Shown here piece by piece: positions 33,047 to 42,470 of a DNA stretch of 64,000 nt. The DNA lies in NCBI RefSeq assembly GCF_900112025.1, contig NZ_FOKL01000001.1, positions 213,648 through 277,647 of the forward strand. The letters run 5' to 3'. The position numbers and the translations under genes were made by a program. Within the stretch, counting starts at the first letter, position 1, and every line of letters begins with the position of its first letter. Below the pieces are notes generated by a model that was not told the DNA's origin, ran no database searches, and was given only the letters and a program-made list of their open reading frames with translations. The stretch is from Janthinobacterium sp. 344. GTDB lineage: Bacteria > Pseudomonadota > Gammaproteobacteria > Burkholderiales > Burkholderiaceae_D.

Positions 33047-33745
33047 CTACACGGCCAGGTGCCGCTTCACCTCCTCGCCATCCATCTGCGCCGCCAGTCC
33101 GCTGGCCACCACGCTGCCGCGCGACAGGACGATGAAGTCATCGGCCAGTTCGCGGGCGAAGTCGAAATACTGTTCGCACAGCACGATGGCCATGTCGCCC
33201 CGCTGTTTTAACAGGGCAATGACCCTGCCGATATCCTTGATGACGGAAGGCTGGATGCCCTCGGTCGGCTCGTCGAAGATGATCAATTGCGGCTCGGCCA
33301 GCAGGGCGCGGGCGATGGCCAGCTGCTGCTGCTGCCCGCCGGACAAATCGCCGCCGCGCCGCTGCAGCATCTCTTTCAATACCGGAAACAGCTCGTACAC
33401 GTGCGGGTCGATGCGCGATGCCTGCCTGCCCCGCTTGCTCGCCATGCCCATCAGCAAGTTTTCCTCGACCGTCAGGCGCGCAAAGATGTCGCGCCCCTGC
33501 GGCACGTAGGCGATGCCCAGTTTGGCCCGCGCATGCGGCGCCAGCTTGGTGATGTCGCGGCCGTTGAACAGCACCGAGCCGTGCGCCACGGGCAGCACGC
33601 CCATCAGGCATTTCAGCAAGGTCGTCTTGCCCACGCCATTGCGCCCCAGCAAGGCCAGGCATGCGCCCTGGCGCGCCGACAGGTCGATGCCGCGCAAGGT
33701 GTGCGAGGAGCCATAGTACTGATTCAATTCTTTGACTTCCAGCAT
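33047..33745 (-). CDS. urtE: Urea ABC transporter ATP-binding protein UrtE
   Basis: 232 residues. Walker A GRNGVGKTT, ABC signature LSGGQQQQLAIARALL and Walker B LIIFDEP are all present. The sequence resembles LivF-type ATPases and is UrtE by position as the last gene of urtABCDE. It drives urea import together with UrtD. The ATG at 33745 follows urtD by two bases. It ends convergent with the chromate transporter genes. Confidence 0.95.
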   Translation of the reverse strand: MLEVKELNQYYGSSHTLRGIDLSARQGACLALLGRNGVGKTTLLKCLMGVLPVAHGSVLFNGRDITKLAPHARAKLGIAYVPQGRDIFARLTVEENLLMGMASKRGRQASRIDPHVYELFPVLKEMLQRRGGDLSGGQQQQLAIARALLAEPQLIIFDEPTEGIQPSVIKDIGRVIALLKQRGDMAIVLCEQYFDFARELADDFIVLSRGSVVASGLAAQMDGEEVKRHLAV

Positions 33746-33747
33746 GA

Positions 33748-34578
33748 TTATCTTCCCAGATAGACTTCGATGACCCGCTCGTCCGCTTGCACTTCGTCCA
33801 TGCGGCCCTGCGCCAGCACGGCCCCTTCGTGCAGCACGGTGACGATGCCTTGCCGGGCGATTTCCGCAACGAACCCCATGTCGTGCTCGACCACCATGAT
33901 GGAATGCTTGCCGCGCAACTCATTGAGCAATTCCGCCGTGCGCGCCGTTTCCGCGTCCGACATGCCCGCCACGGGTTCGTCCAGCAGGATCAGCTGCGGT
34001 TCCTGCATCAGCAGCATGCCGATTTCCAGCCATTGCTTTTGCCCATGCGACAGTAGTCCGGCCGGCCGCGCTTCGTGGCCGTTCAGGCGGATCAGGCGCA
34101 AGATGGCTTCGATCCTGCCCGCCTGCTCGGACGACAAGCGCGCAAACAGGGTGGGCGCCACGCGCTTGTCCATCTTCATGGCCAGCTCCAGGTTGTCGAA
34201 TACCGTGTGCTGCTCGAACACGGTGGGGCGCTGGAACTTGCGGCCGATGCCTGCGTGGGCGATCTGTGCTTCCGTCATGGTGGCCAGATTCATGGTCTGG
34301 CCGAACCAGGCCGTGCCGGACGTGGGGCGCGTCTTGCCGGTGATGACATCCATCATCGTCGTCTTGCCCGCGCCATTCGGGCCGATGATGCAGCGCAACT
34401 CGCCCACGGAAATGTCAAGGCTCAGCTGGTTGATGGCCTTGAAGCCGTCGAACGACACGCTGATGTCTTCCAGGTACAAAATGGCGCCATGCGTCGTATC
34501 GACGCCCTCGCCTTTGACGCGCGCGTACGTGGGGCCCGCCTCGGCGCTGGCCATGCCGGGCAACATGCGGATGCTCAT
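33748..34578 (-). CDS. urtD: Urea ABC transporter ATP-binding protein UrtD
   Basis: 276 residues. Walker A GPNGAGKTT, signature LSHGQKQWLEIG, Walker B LILLDEP and the LivG-type insert (HAGIGRKFQRPTVFEQHTVF) are clear. An N-terminal extension of about 30 residues precedes the ATPase domain. Its ATG overlaps the urtC stop by four bases. It pairs with UrtE as the cytoplasmic motor of the urea importer. Confidence 0.95.
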   Translation of the reverse strand: MSIRMLPGMASAEAGPTYARVKGEGVDTTHGAILYLEDISVSFDGFKAINQLSLDISVGELRCIIGPNGAGKTTMMDVITGKTRPTSGTAWFGQTMNLATMTEAQIAHAGIGRKFQRPTVFEQHTVFDNLELAMKMDKRVAPTLFARLSSEQAGRIEAILRLIRLNGHEARPAGLLSHGQKQWLEIGMLLMQEPQLILLDEPVAGMSDAETARTAELLNELRGKHSIMVVEHDMGFVAEIARQGIVTVLHEGAVLAQGRMDEVQADERVIEVYLGR

Positions 34579-35696
34579 GCGGCCTCCTCTGCCACGATGG
34601 CGGCTTTTTTACGTTTGAGCTTGTTCAACACACCGAGCATGCCCTGCTGCATGAACAGGGTGACGCCGATGAACAGCAGGCCCAGCGCGAACAGCCACAG
34701 TTCCGGCAAGGCGGCCGTGAACCAGCTTTTCAAGCCATTCACGGTAAAGGCGCCCAGGATGGGCCCGAGCAGGGTGCCGCGCCCGCCGACGGCCACCCAC
34801 ACGACCATTTCGATGGAGTTCGCCGGCGACATCTCGGACGGGTTGATGATGCCCACCTGCGGCACGTACAGGGCGCCGGCGATGCCGCACAGCACGGCCG
34901 ACAGGGTCCAGACGAACAGCTTGAACCACAGCGGGTTGTAGCCAAGGAACATCAAGCGCGCCTCGCTGTCGCGCACGCCCTGCAGCACCCTGCCCAGTTT
35001 CGACGTGACGATGGCGCGCGCGCCGATCAGCGCCGCCAGCAGCATGGCCAGCGTCAGCAGGAACAGCACGGCCTTGGTGGCGGGCGCCGTCACGCTGTAA
35101 CCAAGGATGGTCTTGAAATCCGTGAAACCGTTGTTGCCGCCAAAACCGGTGTCATTGCGGAAGAACAAGAGCATGAAGGCATACGTCATCGCCTGCGTGA
35201 TGATGGAAAAATACACGCCCTTGATGCGCGAGCGAAAGGCAAAATAGCCGAAGACGAAGGCCAGCACGCCCGGCACCAGCACGACGAGCGCCATACAGTA
35301 CCAGAAATGCTCCGTAAACGCCCAGTACCAGGGGTAGGTTTTCCAGTCGAGAAACACCATGAAATCGGGCAAGCTGCTGTGGTACTGGCCCTGGTCGCCG
35401 ATGGCGCGCATCAGATACATGCCGTGCGCATACGCGCCCAGCGCAAAGAACACGCCGTGGCCCAGCGACAAGATACCCGTGTAGCCCCACACGAGGTCCA
35501 GCGCCAGCGCGGCCAGCGCGTAGCACATGAACTTGCCCACCAGCGCCACCGTGTAGGCGGACACGTGCAAGGCATGCCCTTCGGCAAACGCCAGGTTACA
35601 CATCGGCAGCAGCGCCACCAGCACGCTGCAGGCGGCAATCGCCATCCACGCGGGCCGCGTGAACAGGCCGGGTTTGATCGGGTAGGAGGTAGTCAT
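34575..35696 (-). CDS. urtC: Urea ABC transporter permease UrtC
   Basis: 373-residue LivM-type permease starting at the ATG at 35696, which overlaps the urtB stop by four bases. About nine to ten membrane helices are seen, with GYTGILSLGHGVFFALGAYA, a family hallmark, at about residues 68-90 and GRVLQGVRDSEARLMFLGYN as the cytoplasmic coupling loop. It forms the inner-membrane channel with UrtB. Confidence 0.95.
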   Translation of the reverse strand: MTTSYPIKPGLFTRPAWMAIAACSVLVALLPMCNLAFAEGHALHVSAYTVALVGKFMCYALAALALDLVWGYTGILSLGHGVFFALGAYAHGMYLMRAIGDQGQYHSSLPDFMVFLDWKTYPWYWAFTEHFWYCMALVVLVPGVLAFVFGYFAFRSRIKGVYFSIITQAMTYAFMLLFFRNDTGFGGNNGFTDFKTILGYSVTAPATKAVLFLLTLAMLLAALIGARAIVTSKLGRVLQGVRDSEARLMFLGYNPLWFKLFVWTLSAVLCGIAGALYVPQVGIINPSEMSPANSIEMVVWVAVGGRGTLLGPILGAFTVNGLKSWFTAALPELWLFALGLLFIGVTLFMQQGMLGVLNKLKRKKAAIVAEEAA

Positions 35697-37300
35697 TCGA
35701 CGCTGCGTCCCTTCATGGCAAACAGGCCCTGCGGCCGGCGCTGGATGAAAATGATGATGAACACGAGGATGGCGATCTTCGCCAGCACGGCGCCCGCCAC
35801 CGGTTCGAGGAATTTGTTCACTTCGCCCAGGCCCAGCGCGGCGATCACGGTGCCGGCCAGCTGGCCCACGCCGCCCAGCACCACCACCATGAAGGAATCG
35901 ACGATATAGCTTTGCCCCAGGTCCGGCCCCACGTTGCCCAGCTGCGACAGGGCCACGCCGCCCAGCCCCGCGATGCCGGAACCGAGGCCGAAGGTCAGCA
36001 TGTCGACCTTGCCCGTGGCCACGCCCACGCAGTCGGCCATGCGGCGGTTTTGCGTGACGGCCCGCACGAACAGGCCCAGGCGCGTCTTGTTGAGGATCAG
36101 CCACACGGCCACGACGACGACGACGGCGAAGACGATGATGGCCAGGCGGTTGTACGGCAGCACGAGGCCGCCCAGCACGGTCACGCCGCCCGACATCCAG
36201 GCCGGGTTCGCCACTTCCACGTTTTGCGCGCCGAAGATGGTGCGCACCAGCTGCATGAGGATCAGGCTGATGCCCCAGGTGGCCAGCAAGGTTTCCAGCG
36301 GCCGCCCGTACAGCCAGCGGATCACCGTGCGCTCCAGCATCACGCCCACCAGTCCCGCGACCAGAAAGGCGGCCGGCAAGGCGGCCAGCAAGTACCAGTC
36401 CTGCACGCCGGGCAGGTAGCTGCGGAAGAACAGCTGGCATAAATACGTCGTGTAGGCACCGATCATCAGCAATTCGCCATGCGCCATATTGATGATACCC
36501 ATCAAGCCGAAGGTGATGGCCAGGCCCAGCGCCGCCAGCAGCAGCACGCTGCCCAGAGAAATGCCGTAGAACACATTGCCGGCGAACTCCATGCGCGCCA
36601 TTCGTCCCTTGATCTGGCGCATGGTCTCGATGGCGGCCAGCTGCACGGTTTCATCGGGCTCGCCAGCCTTGCCGTCCGGCCCGTGCTCCAGCATGGCTTG
36701 CAGCACGGGCAGCAGGCGCGCATCGCTGCTGCCGGCCAGGTCCTGCACGGCGGCCTTACGCGTGGCGGCATCGGGCGCGTGCAGGTTGGCGCTGGCAATC
36801 AGCACCTGCAACCGCTGTTTAATGTCAGCATCGCTTTCCTGCGCCAGCGCGGCGCGGATCAGGGGCAGCTGGGCGGGATCGACGGATTGCTGCAGCGCCT
36901 GCGCGGCGGCCAGGCGGGCGTTGCGCTCCGGCGCCAGCAACTGCAAGCCCGACAAGGCGCCCGCCACGGCCGCCCGCAGCCGGTTGTTGACCATCACGCC
37001 ATCGATGCCGTCGGGCAGCGGCACCTTCCCGCCGCTTGCCGGGTCATATGCCTGCTCGCCCTCGACGATGTACACCTTGCCATCGGGCGCGGCATACAAG
37101 GCATCGTCCTGCAACGCCTGCAGCACCTTGGCGGCCTCGGGCGTGGCCAGGGCGGCGATCCGCGCCACGGCGGCGACCCTGGCGTCGGGGTCATCGCCCG
37201 CGAGCGGCTTGAGCAAGTCGGAAGGGATGGCGGCCTGCGCCAGCGAGGATAGCAACAGGCAGGCGAGGACCAGCAGTTTGGGGAGAAGCTGCATGTGCAT
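35693..37300 (-). CDS. urtB: Urea ABC transporter permease UrtB with HEAT-like N-terminal domain
   Basis: 535 residues from the ATG at 37300; ATGs at 37294 and 37309 are alternatives, and ribosome-site evidence (GGA) is weak for all. A signal peptide (LLVLACLLLSSLAQA) precedes an Ala-rich helical-repeat region of about 220 residues (ARVAAVARIAALATPEAAKV). The LivH-type membrane permease follows (GLAITFGLMGIINMAHGELL). The extracytoplasmic helical domain is common in proteobacterial UrtB and may contact UrtA. A 131-base gap to urtA contains a GGGGTC palindrome. Confidence 0.93.
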   Translation of the reverse strand: MHMQLLPKLLVLACLLLSSLAQAAIPSDLLKPLAGDDPDARVAAVARIAALATPEAAKVLQALQDDALYAAPDGKVYIVEGEQAYDPASGGKVPLPDGIDGVMVNNRLRAAVAGALSGLQLLAPERNARLAAAQALQQSVDPAQLPLIRAALAQESDADIKQRLQVLIASANLHAPDAATRKAAVQDLAGSSDARLLPVLQAMLEHGPDGKAGEPDETVQLAAIETMRQIKGRMARMEFAGNVFYGISLGSVLLLAALGLAITFGLMGIINMAHGELLMIGAYTTYLCQLFFRSYLPGVQDWYLLAALPAAFLVAGLVGVMLERTVIRWLYGRPLETLLATWGISLILMQLVRTIFGAQNVEVANPAWMSGGVTVLGGLVLPYNRLAIIVFAVVVVVAVWLILNKTRLGLFVRAVTQNRRMADCVGVATGKVDMLTFGLGSGIAGLGGVALSQLGNVGPDLGQSYIVDSFMVVVLGGVGQLAGTVIAALGLGEVNKFLEPVAGAVLAKIAILVFIIIFIQRRPQGLFAMKGRSVE

Positions 37301-37359
37301 GGATTCCATGTAGTAAAACCGATGTCTTGATAGGTATCCTTCCCCCAAAGACAAGGACA

Positions 37360-37386
37360 GGGGTCAGACCCGGCGGGTCTGACCCC
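37360..37386. repeat. GGGGTC-type palindrome, copy 1 (between urtA and urtB)
   Basis: Perfect 12-bp stem GGGGTCAGACCC (37360-37371) with GGGTCTGACCCC (37375-37386) and a three-base loop. A close relative is at 55877-55907. It sits inside the urt operon, where it could form an RNA hairpin affecting the urtA/urtB ratio. Confidence 0.8.
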
Positions 37387-37431
37387 AGCTCTCTGCCTGG
37401 GGTTGCGGCGACGAATCGACGCGCAAGCTTT

Positions 37432-38685
37432 TTACAACTTCTGCTTGCCCTCATTGCCCTTGATATACGGGCTCCACGGCTGGGCGCGGATCGGTTCCTT
37501 GGTTTTCCACACGACATTAAATTGCCCATCGGCCTTGATCTCGCCGATCATCACGGGCTTGTGCAAGTGGTGGTTCGTTGCATCCATGGTCAGGGCAAAG
37601 CCCGACGGCGCCTTGACGCTCTGGCCCGCCATGGCGGCGATCACCTTGTCCGTGTCCGTCGATTTCGCCTTTTCCACGGCTTGCGCCCACATGTGGATGC
37701 CGACATAGGTCGCTTCCATCGGATCGTTCGTCACGACCGAACCCGCGTTCGGCAGCTTGTGCGCCACGGCGTACGCTTTCCACTGCTTGATGAAGGCCGT
37801 ATTCACGGGGTTCTTGACGGATTCAAAGTAATTCCACGCCGCCAGATGCCCCAGCAGGGGCTTGGTATCGATGCCGCGCAGTTCTTCCTCGCCCACGGAA
37901 AACGCGGCGACAGGCACGTCCGTCGCTTTCAAGCCCGCGTTGCCCAGTTCCTTGTAGAACGGCACGTTGGAATCGCCATTGATGGTGGAAATGACGGCCG
38001 TCTTGCCGCCGGCGGAAAACTTCTTGATATTGGCGACGATGGTTTGATAGTCGGCGTGGCCGAACGGCGTGTAGACCTCGCTGATATCGCTATCCTTGAC
38101 CCCCTTGCTTTTCAAAAAGGCGCGCAAAATCTTGTTGGTGGTGCGCGGATACACGTAATCCGTGCCCAGCAGCACGAAGCGTTTGGCGCCGCCGCCATCT
38201 GTACTCATCAAATATTCCACGGCCGGGATCGCCTGCTGGTTCGGTGCGGCACCCGTATAAAACACATTCTTTTCCAGCTCCTCGCCCTCGTATTGCACGG
38301 GGTAAAACAGCAGGCTGTTGAGTTCCTTGAACACCGGCAAGACGGATTTACGGGACACGGACGTCCAGCAACCGAACACGACGGCCACCTTGTCCTGCGC
38401 CACCAGTTGTCTCGCTTTTTCCGCGAACAGCGGCCAGTTCGAGGCCGGGTCGACGACGACCGGCTCCAGCTTCTTGCCCAGCACGCCGCCCTTGGCATTG
38501 ATTTCGGCGATCGTCATCAGGGCCACGTCTTTCAGCGACGTTTCGGAAATGGCCATGGTGCCCGACAGGGAGTGCAAAATGCCCACCTTGATCGTATCGG
38601 CGGCCCAGGCCGCCTGCATGGTGGTGGACGTGGCCAGGGCCAGTGCGCCTGCTGCTGCCGCTTTCAAGATGATGCGTCGTGACAT
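37432..38685 (-). CDS. urtA: Urea ABC transporter substrate-binding protein UrtA
   Basis: 417 residues from the ATG at 38685, preceded by AGGAG five bases upstream. A twin-arginine-like start (MSRRIILKAAAAGALALATS) leads the signal peptide. The mature protein matches the UrtA/AmiC-type binding fold: IKVGILHSLSGTMAISETSL, GCWTSVSRKSVLPVFKELN, LLFYPVQYEGEE and GDSNVPFYKELGNAGL. It binds urea in the periplasm and delivers it to UrtBC. It is the first gene of urtABCDE. No urease genes occur in the window. Confidence 0.95.
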   Translation of the reverse strand: MSRRIILKAAAAGALALATSTTMQAAWAADTIKVGILHSLSGTMAISETSLKDVALMTIAEINAKGGVLGKKLEPVVVDPASNWPLFAEKARQLVAQDKVAVVFGCWTSVSRKSVLPVFKELNSLLFYPVQYEGEELEKNVFYTGAAPNQQAIPAVEYLMSTDGGGAKRFVLLGTDYVYPRTTNKILRAFLKSKGVKDSDISEVYTPFGHADYQTIVANIKKFSAGGKTAVISTINGDSNVPFYKELGNAGLKATDVPVAAFSVGEEELRGIDTKPLLGHLAAWNYFESVKNPVNTAFIKQWKAYAVAHKLPNAGSVVTNDPMEATYVGIHMWAQAVEKAKSTDTDKVIAAMAGQSVKAPSGFALTMDATNHHLHKPVMIGEIKADGQFNVVWKTKEPIRAQPWSPYIKGNEGKQKL

Positions 38686-38743
38686 GTGGACTCCTGAGTG
38701 AAGAACTGCATGAGTATCAATGGATGGGCATACGATGTTGTTA

Positions 38744-38760
38744 AAGCAGAATGCATGCCA
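38744..38760 (-). promoter_or_regulatory. Sigma-54-type promoter of urtA
   Basis: On the minus strand TGGCATGCATTCTGCTT matches the sigma-54 consensus, with GG and GC separated by exactly 10 bases. It lies about 60-75 bases before the urtA ATG. A partial NtrC-like dyad (TGCACC-N5-GGACGC) is at 38771-38787. This fits nitrogen control of urea uptake. Confidence 0.6.
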
Positions 38761-38805
38761 GCGCCGGCAGGCGTCCAGCGTGGTGCACGCGGCTCGCGCC
38801 GCACG

Positions 38806-38844
38806 AAAAAAAACCTGGCTGCACAAGGACTGTGCAGCCAGGTT
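38806..38844 (-). terminator. Strong Rho-independent terminator after the DUF4349 gene
   Basis: A perfect 14-bp stem (38812-38825 with 38831-38844) with a five-base loop. On the minus strand it is followed by a run of T (38811-38806). It lies about 46 bases past the stop of the DUF4349 gene and insulates the urt promoter. Confidence 0.9.
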
Positions 38845-38890
38845 TCAAATTGCCGTAAAACGGTGCGCCGGCGACTTTAATGCTTGCGCA

Positions 38891-39697
38891 TCAATCCTTG
38901 CGCGGCAGGCCCCGCAGGCGGCGCCAGCCCTTGCGGCCCAGCGGGAACAGCAGCACGAACGCGAGCAGCCACGGCAGGATGTAGGCCATGGCCGTGATGG
39001 CGTTGGCCACGCCTTCCGACAGGTTTTCCGTGAAATTGCCCAGCGCGCGCTTGACTGGGCGCCAGAACGATTGCTTGCCTTCCGCACTGATGGCCACGTT
39101 CAGCAAGTCCGTGTCGATACGCTGCATCAACAGCGCATTGGCCGCCGTCGCCTGCTCCAGTTCCGCCTGCACGGTGGCCAATTCCTTCGTCACCTTGATC
39201 AGCGCGTCCACATTCGTGCCCGAGCGCTTTTCCAGCTCCTGCAATTGCGCCTGGTACTGTTTCAGCATCTCCAGGCGCTTCTTGCTGTCGAGCACGGGGC
39301 GGCCCAGGTCTTCCACCTTCGTGCCCTGGCTGGTGACGTCGCCTTCGGCCGCGACCAGCGCGACGAGCTTCTTGATGCCGGCCGGCTTGGCGCGCATGCT
39401 GATGCGCGCGTGCACGTAACGGCCGCCGTCGATGCTGGAATCGAGCAGCAGGCAGCCGTTGTCCGTGTCGGCCTTGCAGGCGGCCACGACTTTTTCGTAC
39501 AGGGGCCGCACTTGCGCCTCGCTCGTGTCGACGCTGACATTATGTTCATAGGCAAGAAATTCGCTGCCCTTTTCCTTGCCATCGAGGCGCGCGGCACTCG
39601 ATGGGCCGCCGCTCTCGCCTTTGCCGGCGCAACCGGCCAGGACAATCATGCCGGCCACTGCCAGCCGCCGCATGCCTGTGTGTAGACGCTTGTTCAT
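38891..39697 (-). CDS. DUF4349-like lipoprotein
   Basis: 268 residues from the ATG at 39697, preceded by AAGGA four bases upstream. The signal peptide ends in a lipobox (VLAGC). The middle includes VAACKADTDNGCLLLDSS, GDVTSQGTKVEDL and a coiled coil (LEMLKQYQAQLQELEKR to ELATVQAELEQAT), then a C-terminal membrane helix (YILPWLLAFVLLFPLG) and a basic tail. This matches the DUF4349 layout: envelope protein with coiled coil and C-terminal anchor. Function is unknown. The gene is monocistronic and divergent from the DUF2760/Hsp70 operon. Confidence 0.8.
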   Translation of the reverse strand: MNKRLHTGMRRLAVAGMIVLAGCAGKGESGGPSSAARLDGKEKGSEFLAYEHNVSVDTSEAQVRPLYEKVVAACKADTDNGCLLLDSSIDGGRYVHARISMRAKPAGIKKLVALVAAEGDVTSQGTKVEDLGRPVLDSKKRLEMLKQYQAQLQELEKRSGTNVDALIKVTKELATVQAELEQATAANALLMQRIDTDLLNVAISAEGKQSFWRPVKRALGNFTENLSEGVANAITAMAYILPWLLAFVLLFPLGRKGWRRLRGLPRKD

Positions 39698-40018
39698 GAA
39701 ATCCTTAATTAAAATGCTGCGTGTCCCTGCTCGCGCCAAGTTTATTGCCTCATGAAAACCATAAGGAAAAAACAAGGGGCGATTTTAGTCGAAAGACAGG
39801 TCCATCCGCTGTTCTTCTGCGCCAGCGCAATAAAAATGCGGCCTTTTGCCCGCAGTGCGCGGCCGCTGCGACTTTGGCGCCGGCGCCGTAGCTGGTATCA
39901 TGCGGGCAAACGCCAGCCGGCGCCTGTGCAACAGGACCGGCGCATGCACCACCTTGCGAAGCGGCCCTGCCCAGGCGCGCCGCCGACGCCCCCCTACAGA
40001 TCAGAGAAACGAGTTCCT
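39698..40018. other. Gap upstream of the Hsp70-like operon, with candidate promoter
   Basis: No gene is supported here. TTGGCG (39874-39879) and TATCAT (39896-39901), 16 bases apart on the plus strand, are a possible sigma-70 promoter for the DUF2760/Hsp70 operon, about 110 bases before its first ATG. No sigma-32 heat-shock consensus was noticed. Confidence 0.35.
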
Positions 40019-40600
40019 ATGAGCACATCATCGTCCCACCCATCGTTCTGGCGCAGAGTCCCGCTGGCTTTCGGCGCCTTCTTCAGCACCCTGTCGGACG
40101 CCGCCTATGCGGCCCGCGTGGAAAAGCTGTCCCTGCCCGAAGCCGCTCCCGTGGCGCCCGTGGCCCCTGCTCCGGCGCCCGTGCCGACGCCCGCCGCCGC
40201 CCCCGTCATCTTGAAGGAAGCGACGCCGGACGCGGCCCTGCAATTGCTGGCCCTGCTGCAACGCGAAGCGCGCTTGATCGACTTCACCCAGGAAAACCTG
40301 GGCAGCCATGCCGACGCCGACATCGGCGCGGCCGCCCGCGTGGTGCATGAAGGCTGCGCCAAGGTCCTGCGCGACTACTTCACCATCGACGCCGTACGCC
40401 AGGAAGCCGAGGGCAGCCGCATCGTCCTGCAGGAAGGCTTTGATTCCGCGCAAGTACGCCTGACGGGCAACGTGGTCGGCGCGGCGCCATTCACGGGCAC
40501 CCTCAGCCACCGCGGCTGGCGCGCCTCGAGCGTGCGCCTGCCGAAACTGAGCGGGCAGCACGACGCGGCCATCCTCGCGCCAGCCGAGGTGGAACTGTGA
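40019..40600 (+). CDS. DUF2760-family protein, first gene of Hsp70-like operon
   Basis: 193 residues. A weakly hydrophobic N-terminal segment (VPLAFGAFFSTLSDAAYAA) is followed by a Pro/Ala-rich linker. The conserved domain covers about residues 65-193 (ALQLLALLQREARLIDFTQE, then LRDYFTIDAVRQEAEGS, with GTLSHRGWRAS near the end). This matches the DUF2760 family, whose role is unknown. Its stop overlaps the GTG start of the first Hsp70-like gene, so the proteins are probably made together in fixed ratio. A cofactor role for the chaperone-like partners is inference from this coupling. Confidence 0.82.
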   Translation: MSTSSSHPSFWRRVPLAFGAFFSTLSDAAYAARVEKLSLPEAAPVAPVAPAPAPVPTPAAAPVILKEATPDAALQLLALLQREARLIDFTQENLGSHADADIGAAARVVHEGCAKVLRDYFTIDAVRQEAEGSRIVLQEGFDSAQVRLTGNVVGAAPFTGTLSHRGWRASSVRLPKLSGQHDAAILAPAEVEL

Positions 40601-42468
40601 ACGACGTGACCAACAACACCCCCCGCTACGCCATCGGCATCGACCTGGGCACCACCCACAGCGCCCTGTCGTATGTGAACCTGGTCGAGAGCGACGGCGA
40701 AAAGTCCAGCCACGGCGTGCTGAAAGTGCCGCAGCTGTCGGCGCCGGGCACCGTCGAAGAATTGTCGCTGCTGCCCTCCTTCGTCTACCTGCCGCACGCC
40801 GAGGAAGTGGCGGCGGGCGACCTGGCCCTGCCCTGGGTCACAGAGGAAGCCGAAGCGCCGTTCGTCGTGGGCGAAATGGCCCGCAGCCGCGGCGCCACCA
40901 CGCCGATCCGCCTGGTCTCCAGCGCGAAAAGCTGGCTGTGCCACCCGGGCGTGGACCGCCGCGCGGCCATCCTGCCGAACGACGCGCCGGCCGAAGTGCC
41001 GCGCATCTCGCCCATCACGGCCGCCACGCGCTACCTGACGCATTTGCGCCAGGCGTGGGACCACGCCCACCCGCAAGCGCCGTTCGCCGAGCAGGAAATC
41101 ACGGTGACGATACCCGCCTCGTTCGACCCGGCCGCGCGCGAGCTGACGATGGAAGCGGCGCAGGCGGCCGGCTACACCGCATTGACCCTGCTGGAAGAGC
41201 CGCAGGCGGCCCTGTACAGCTGGATCCAGACCAGCGAAGGCCGCTGGCGCAAGGAAGTCAAGCCGGGCGACATCATCCTTGTCGTCGACGTGGGCGGCGG
41301 CACCAGCGACTTTTCGCTGATCGCCGTGCTCGAACGCGACGGCGTGCTGGAGCCGCACCGCGTGGCCGTGGGCGAACACATCCTGCTGGGCGGCGACAAT
41401 ATGGACCTGGCCCTGGCCCACCTGGTGGCGCGCAAGCTGGCCGCCAACGGCACCCAGCTGGACGCCTGGCAAATGCGCGCGCTGACCTATGGCTGCCGCA
41501 GCGCCAAGGAAAGCCTGCTGGCCGACAGCGGCCTCGATGTGGCACCGATCGTCGTGCCGAGCCGCGGCTCGAAACTGATCGGCGGCTCCATCCGCACGGA
41601 ACTCACGCGCGCCGAAGTGTCCACCTTCATCCTCGACGGCTTCTTCCCGCAGGTGGAAGCGTCGAGCCGCCCCGCCGTGCGCACGCGCGCCGGCCTGACG
41701 CAACTGGGCCTGCCATATGCGCAGGACGCGGCCATCACGCGCCACCTGGCCGCCTTCCTGGGCCGGCAAGTGGCGGCCACCAGCGAACTGGAAGGCTTCG
41801 CCGGCCGCCAGTCGCAAGACGCCAGCTTCCTGCATCCGACGGCCGTGCTGTTCAACGGCGGCGTCTTCAAGTCGGACTTGCTGGTCCAGCGCATCATGAG
41901 CACCGTCAACGACTGGCTGTACATGGAAGGCGCGGAACCGGCCCGCATGCTGGCCGGGGCCGACCTGGACCTGGCCGTCGCGCGCGGCGCCGCCTACTAC
42001 AGCTACGTGCGGCGCGGCCATGGCGTGCGCATCCGCGGCGGCACGGCCAGCGCCTTCTACGTCGCCATCGAATCGGCCATGCCCGCCATCCCCGGCATGG
42101 AACCGCCGATCCAGGCCCTGTGCGTGGCGCCATTCGGCATGGAGGAAGGCAGCGAGCTGGAACTGCCGGGTCAGCAATTCGGCCTGGTGGTGGGCGAACC
42201 CGTGCACTTCCGCTTCTTCGCCTCGTCCACGCGCCGCAACGACCAGATCGGCGACCTGCTCGACTTCTGGGGTCCCGATGAATTGCAGGAGCTGAGCGAA
42301 ATCCAGGCCACCCTGTCCGCCGAAGGCCGGTCGGCCGGCGACGTGGTGCAAGTGAAACTGCATGCGCGCGTGACGGAAGCGGGCACCCTGGAGCTGCTGG
42401 CCGTGTCCCCTGACGGCGCCGAGCGCTGGAAGGTGGAGTTCGACGTGCGCGGCACGCCGCAGCAATAA
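40597..42468 (+). CDS. Hsp70-family protein 1
   Basis: 623 residues from a GTG that overlaps the preceding stop. The actin-like ATPase fold is evident: phosphate-1 loop GIDLGTTHSALSYV, connect region LLEEPQAALYSWI, phosphate-2 loop VVDVGGGTSDFSL, GGDNMDLALAHL and a late adenosine-type stretch (LHPTAVLFNGGVFKSDLL). The C-terminal part (about 480-620) is shorter than a DnaK substrate-binding domain plus lid and does not look like one; the DnaK tail is absent. It is thus an atypical, DnaJ/GrpE-unlinked Hsp70 homologue. It lies two bases upstream of a second homologue. Confidence 0.88.
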   Translation: MNDVTNNTPRYAIGIDLGTTHSALSYVNLVESDGEKSSHGVLKVPQLSAPGTVEELSLLPSFVYLPHAEEVAAGDLALPWVTEEAEAPFVVGEMARSRGATTPIRLVSSAKSWLCHPGVDRRAAILPNDAPAEVPRISPITAATRYLTHLRQAWDHAHPQAPFAEQEITVTIPASFDPAARELTMEAAQAAGYTALTLLEEPQAALYSWIQTSEGRWRKEVKPGDIILVVDVGGGTSDFSLIAVLERDGVLEPHRVAVGEHILLGGDNMDLALAHLVARKLAANGTQLDAWQMRALTYGCRSAKESLLADSGLDVAPIVVPSRGSKLIGGSIRTELTRAEVSTFILDGFFPQVEASSRPAVRTRAGLTQLGLPYAQDAAITRHLAAFLGRQVAATSELEGFAGRQSQDASFLHPTAVLFNGGVFKSDLLVQRIMSTVNDWLYMEGAEPARMLAGADLDLAVARGAAYYSYVRRGHGVRIRGGTASAFYVAIESAMPAIPGMEPPIQALCVAPFGMEEGSELELPGQQFGLVVGEPVHFRFFASSTRRNDQIGDLLDFWGPDELQELSEIQATLSAEGRSAGDVVQVKLHARVTEAGTLELLAVSPDGAERWKVEFDVRGTPQQ

Positions 42469-42470
42469 GC

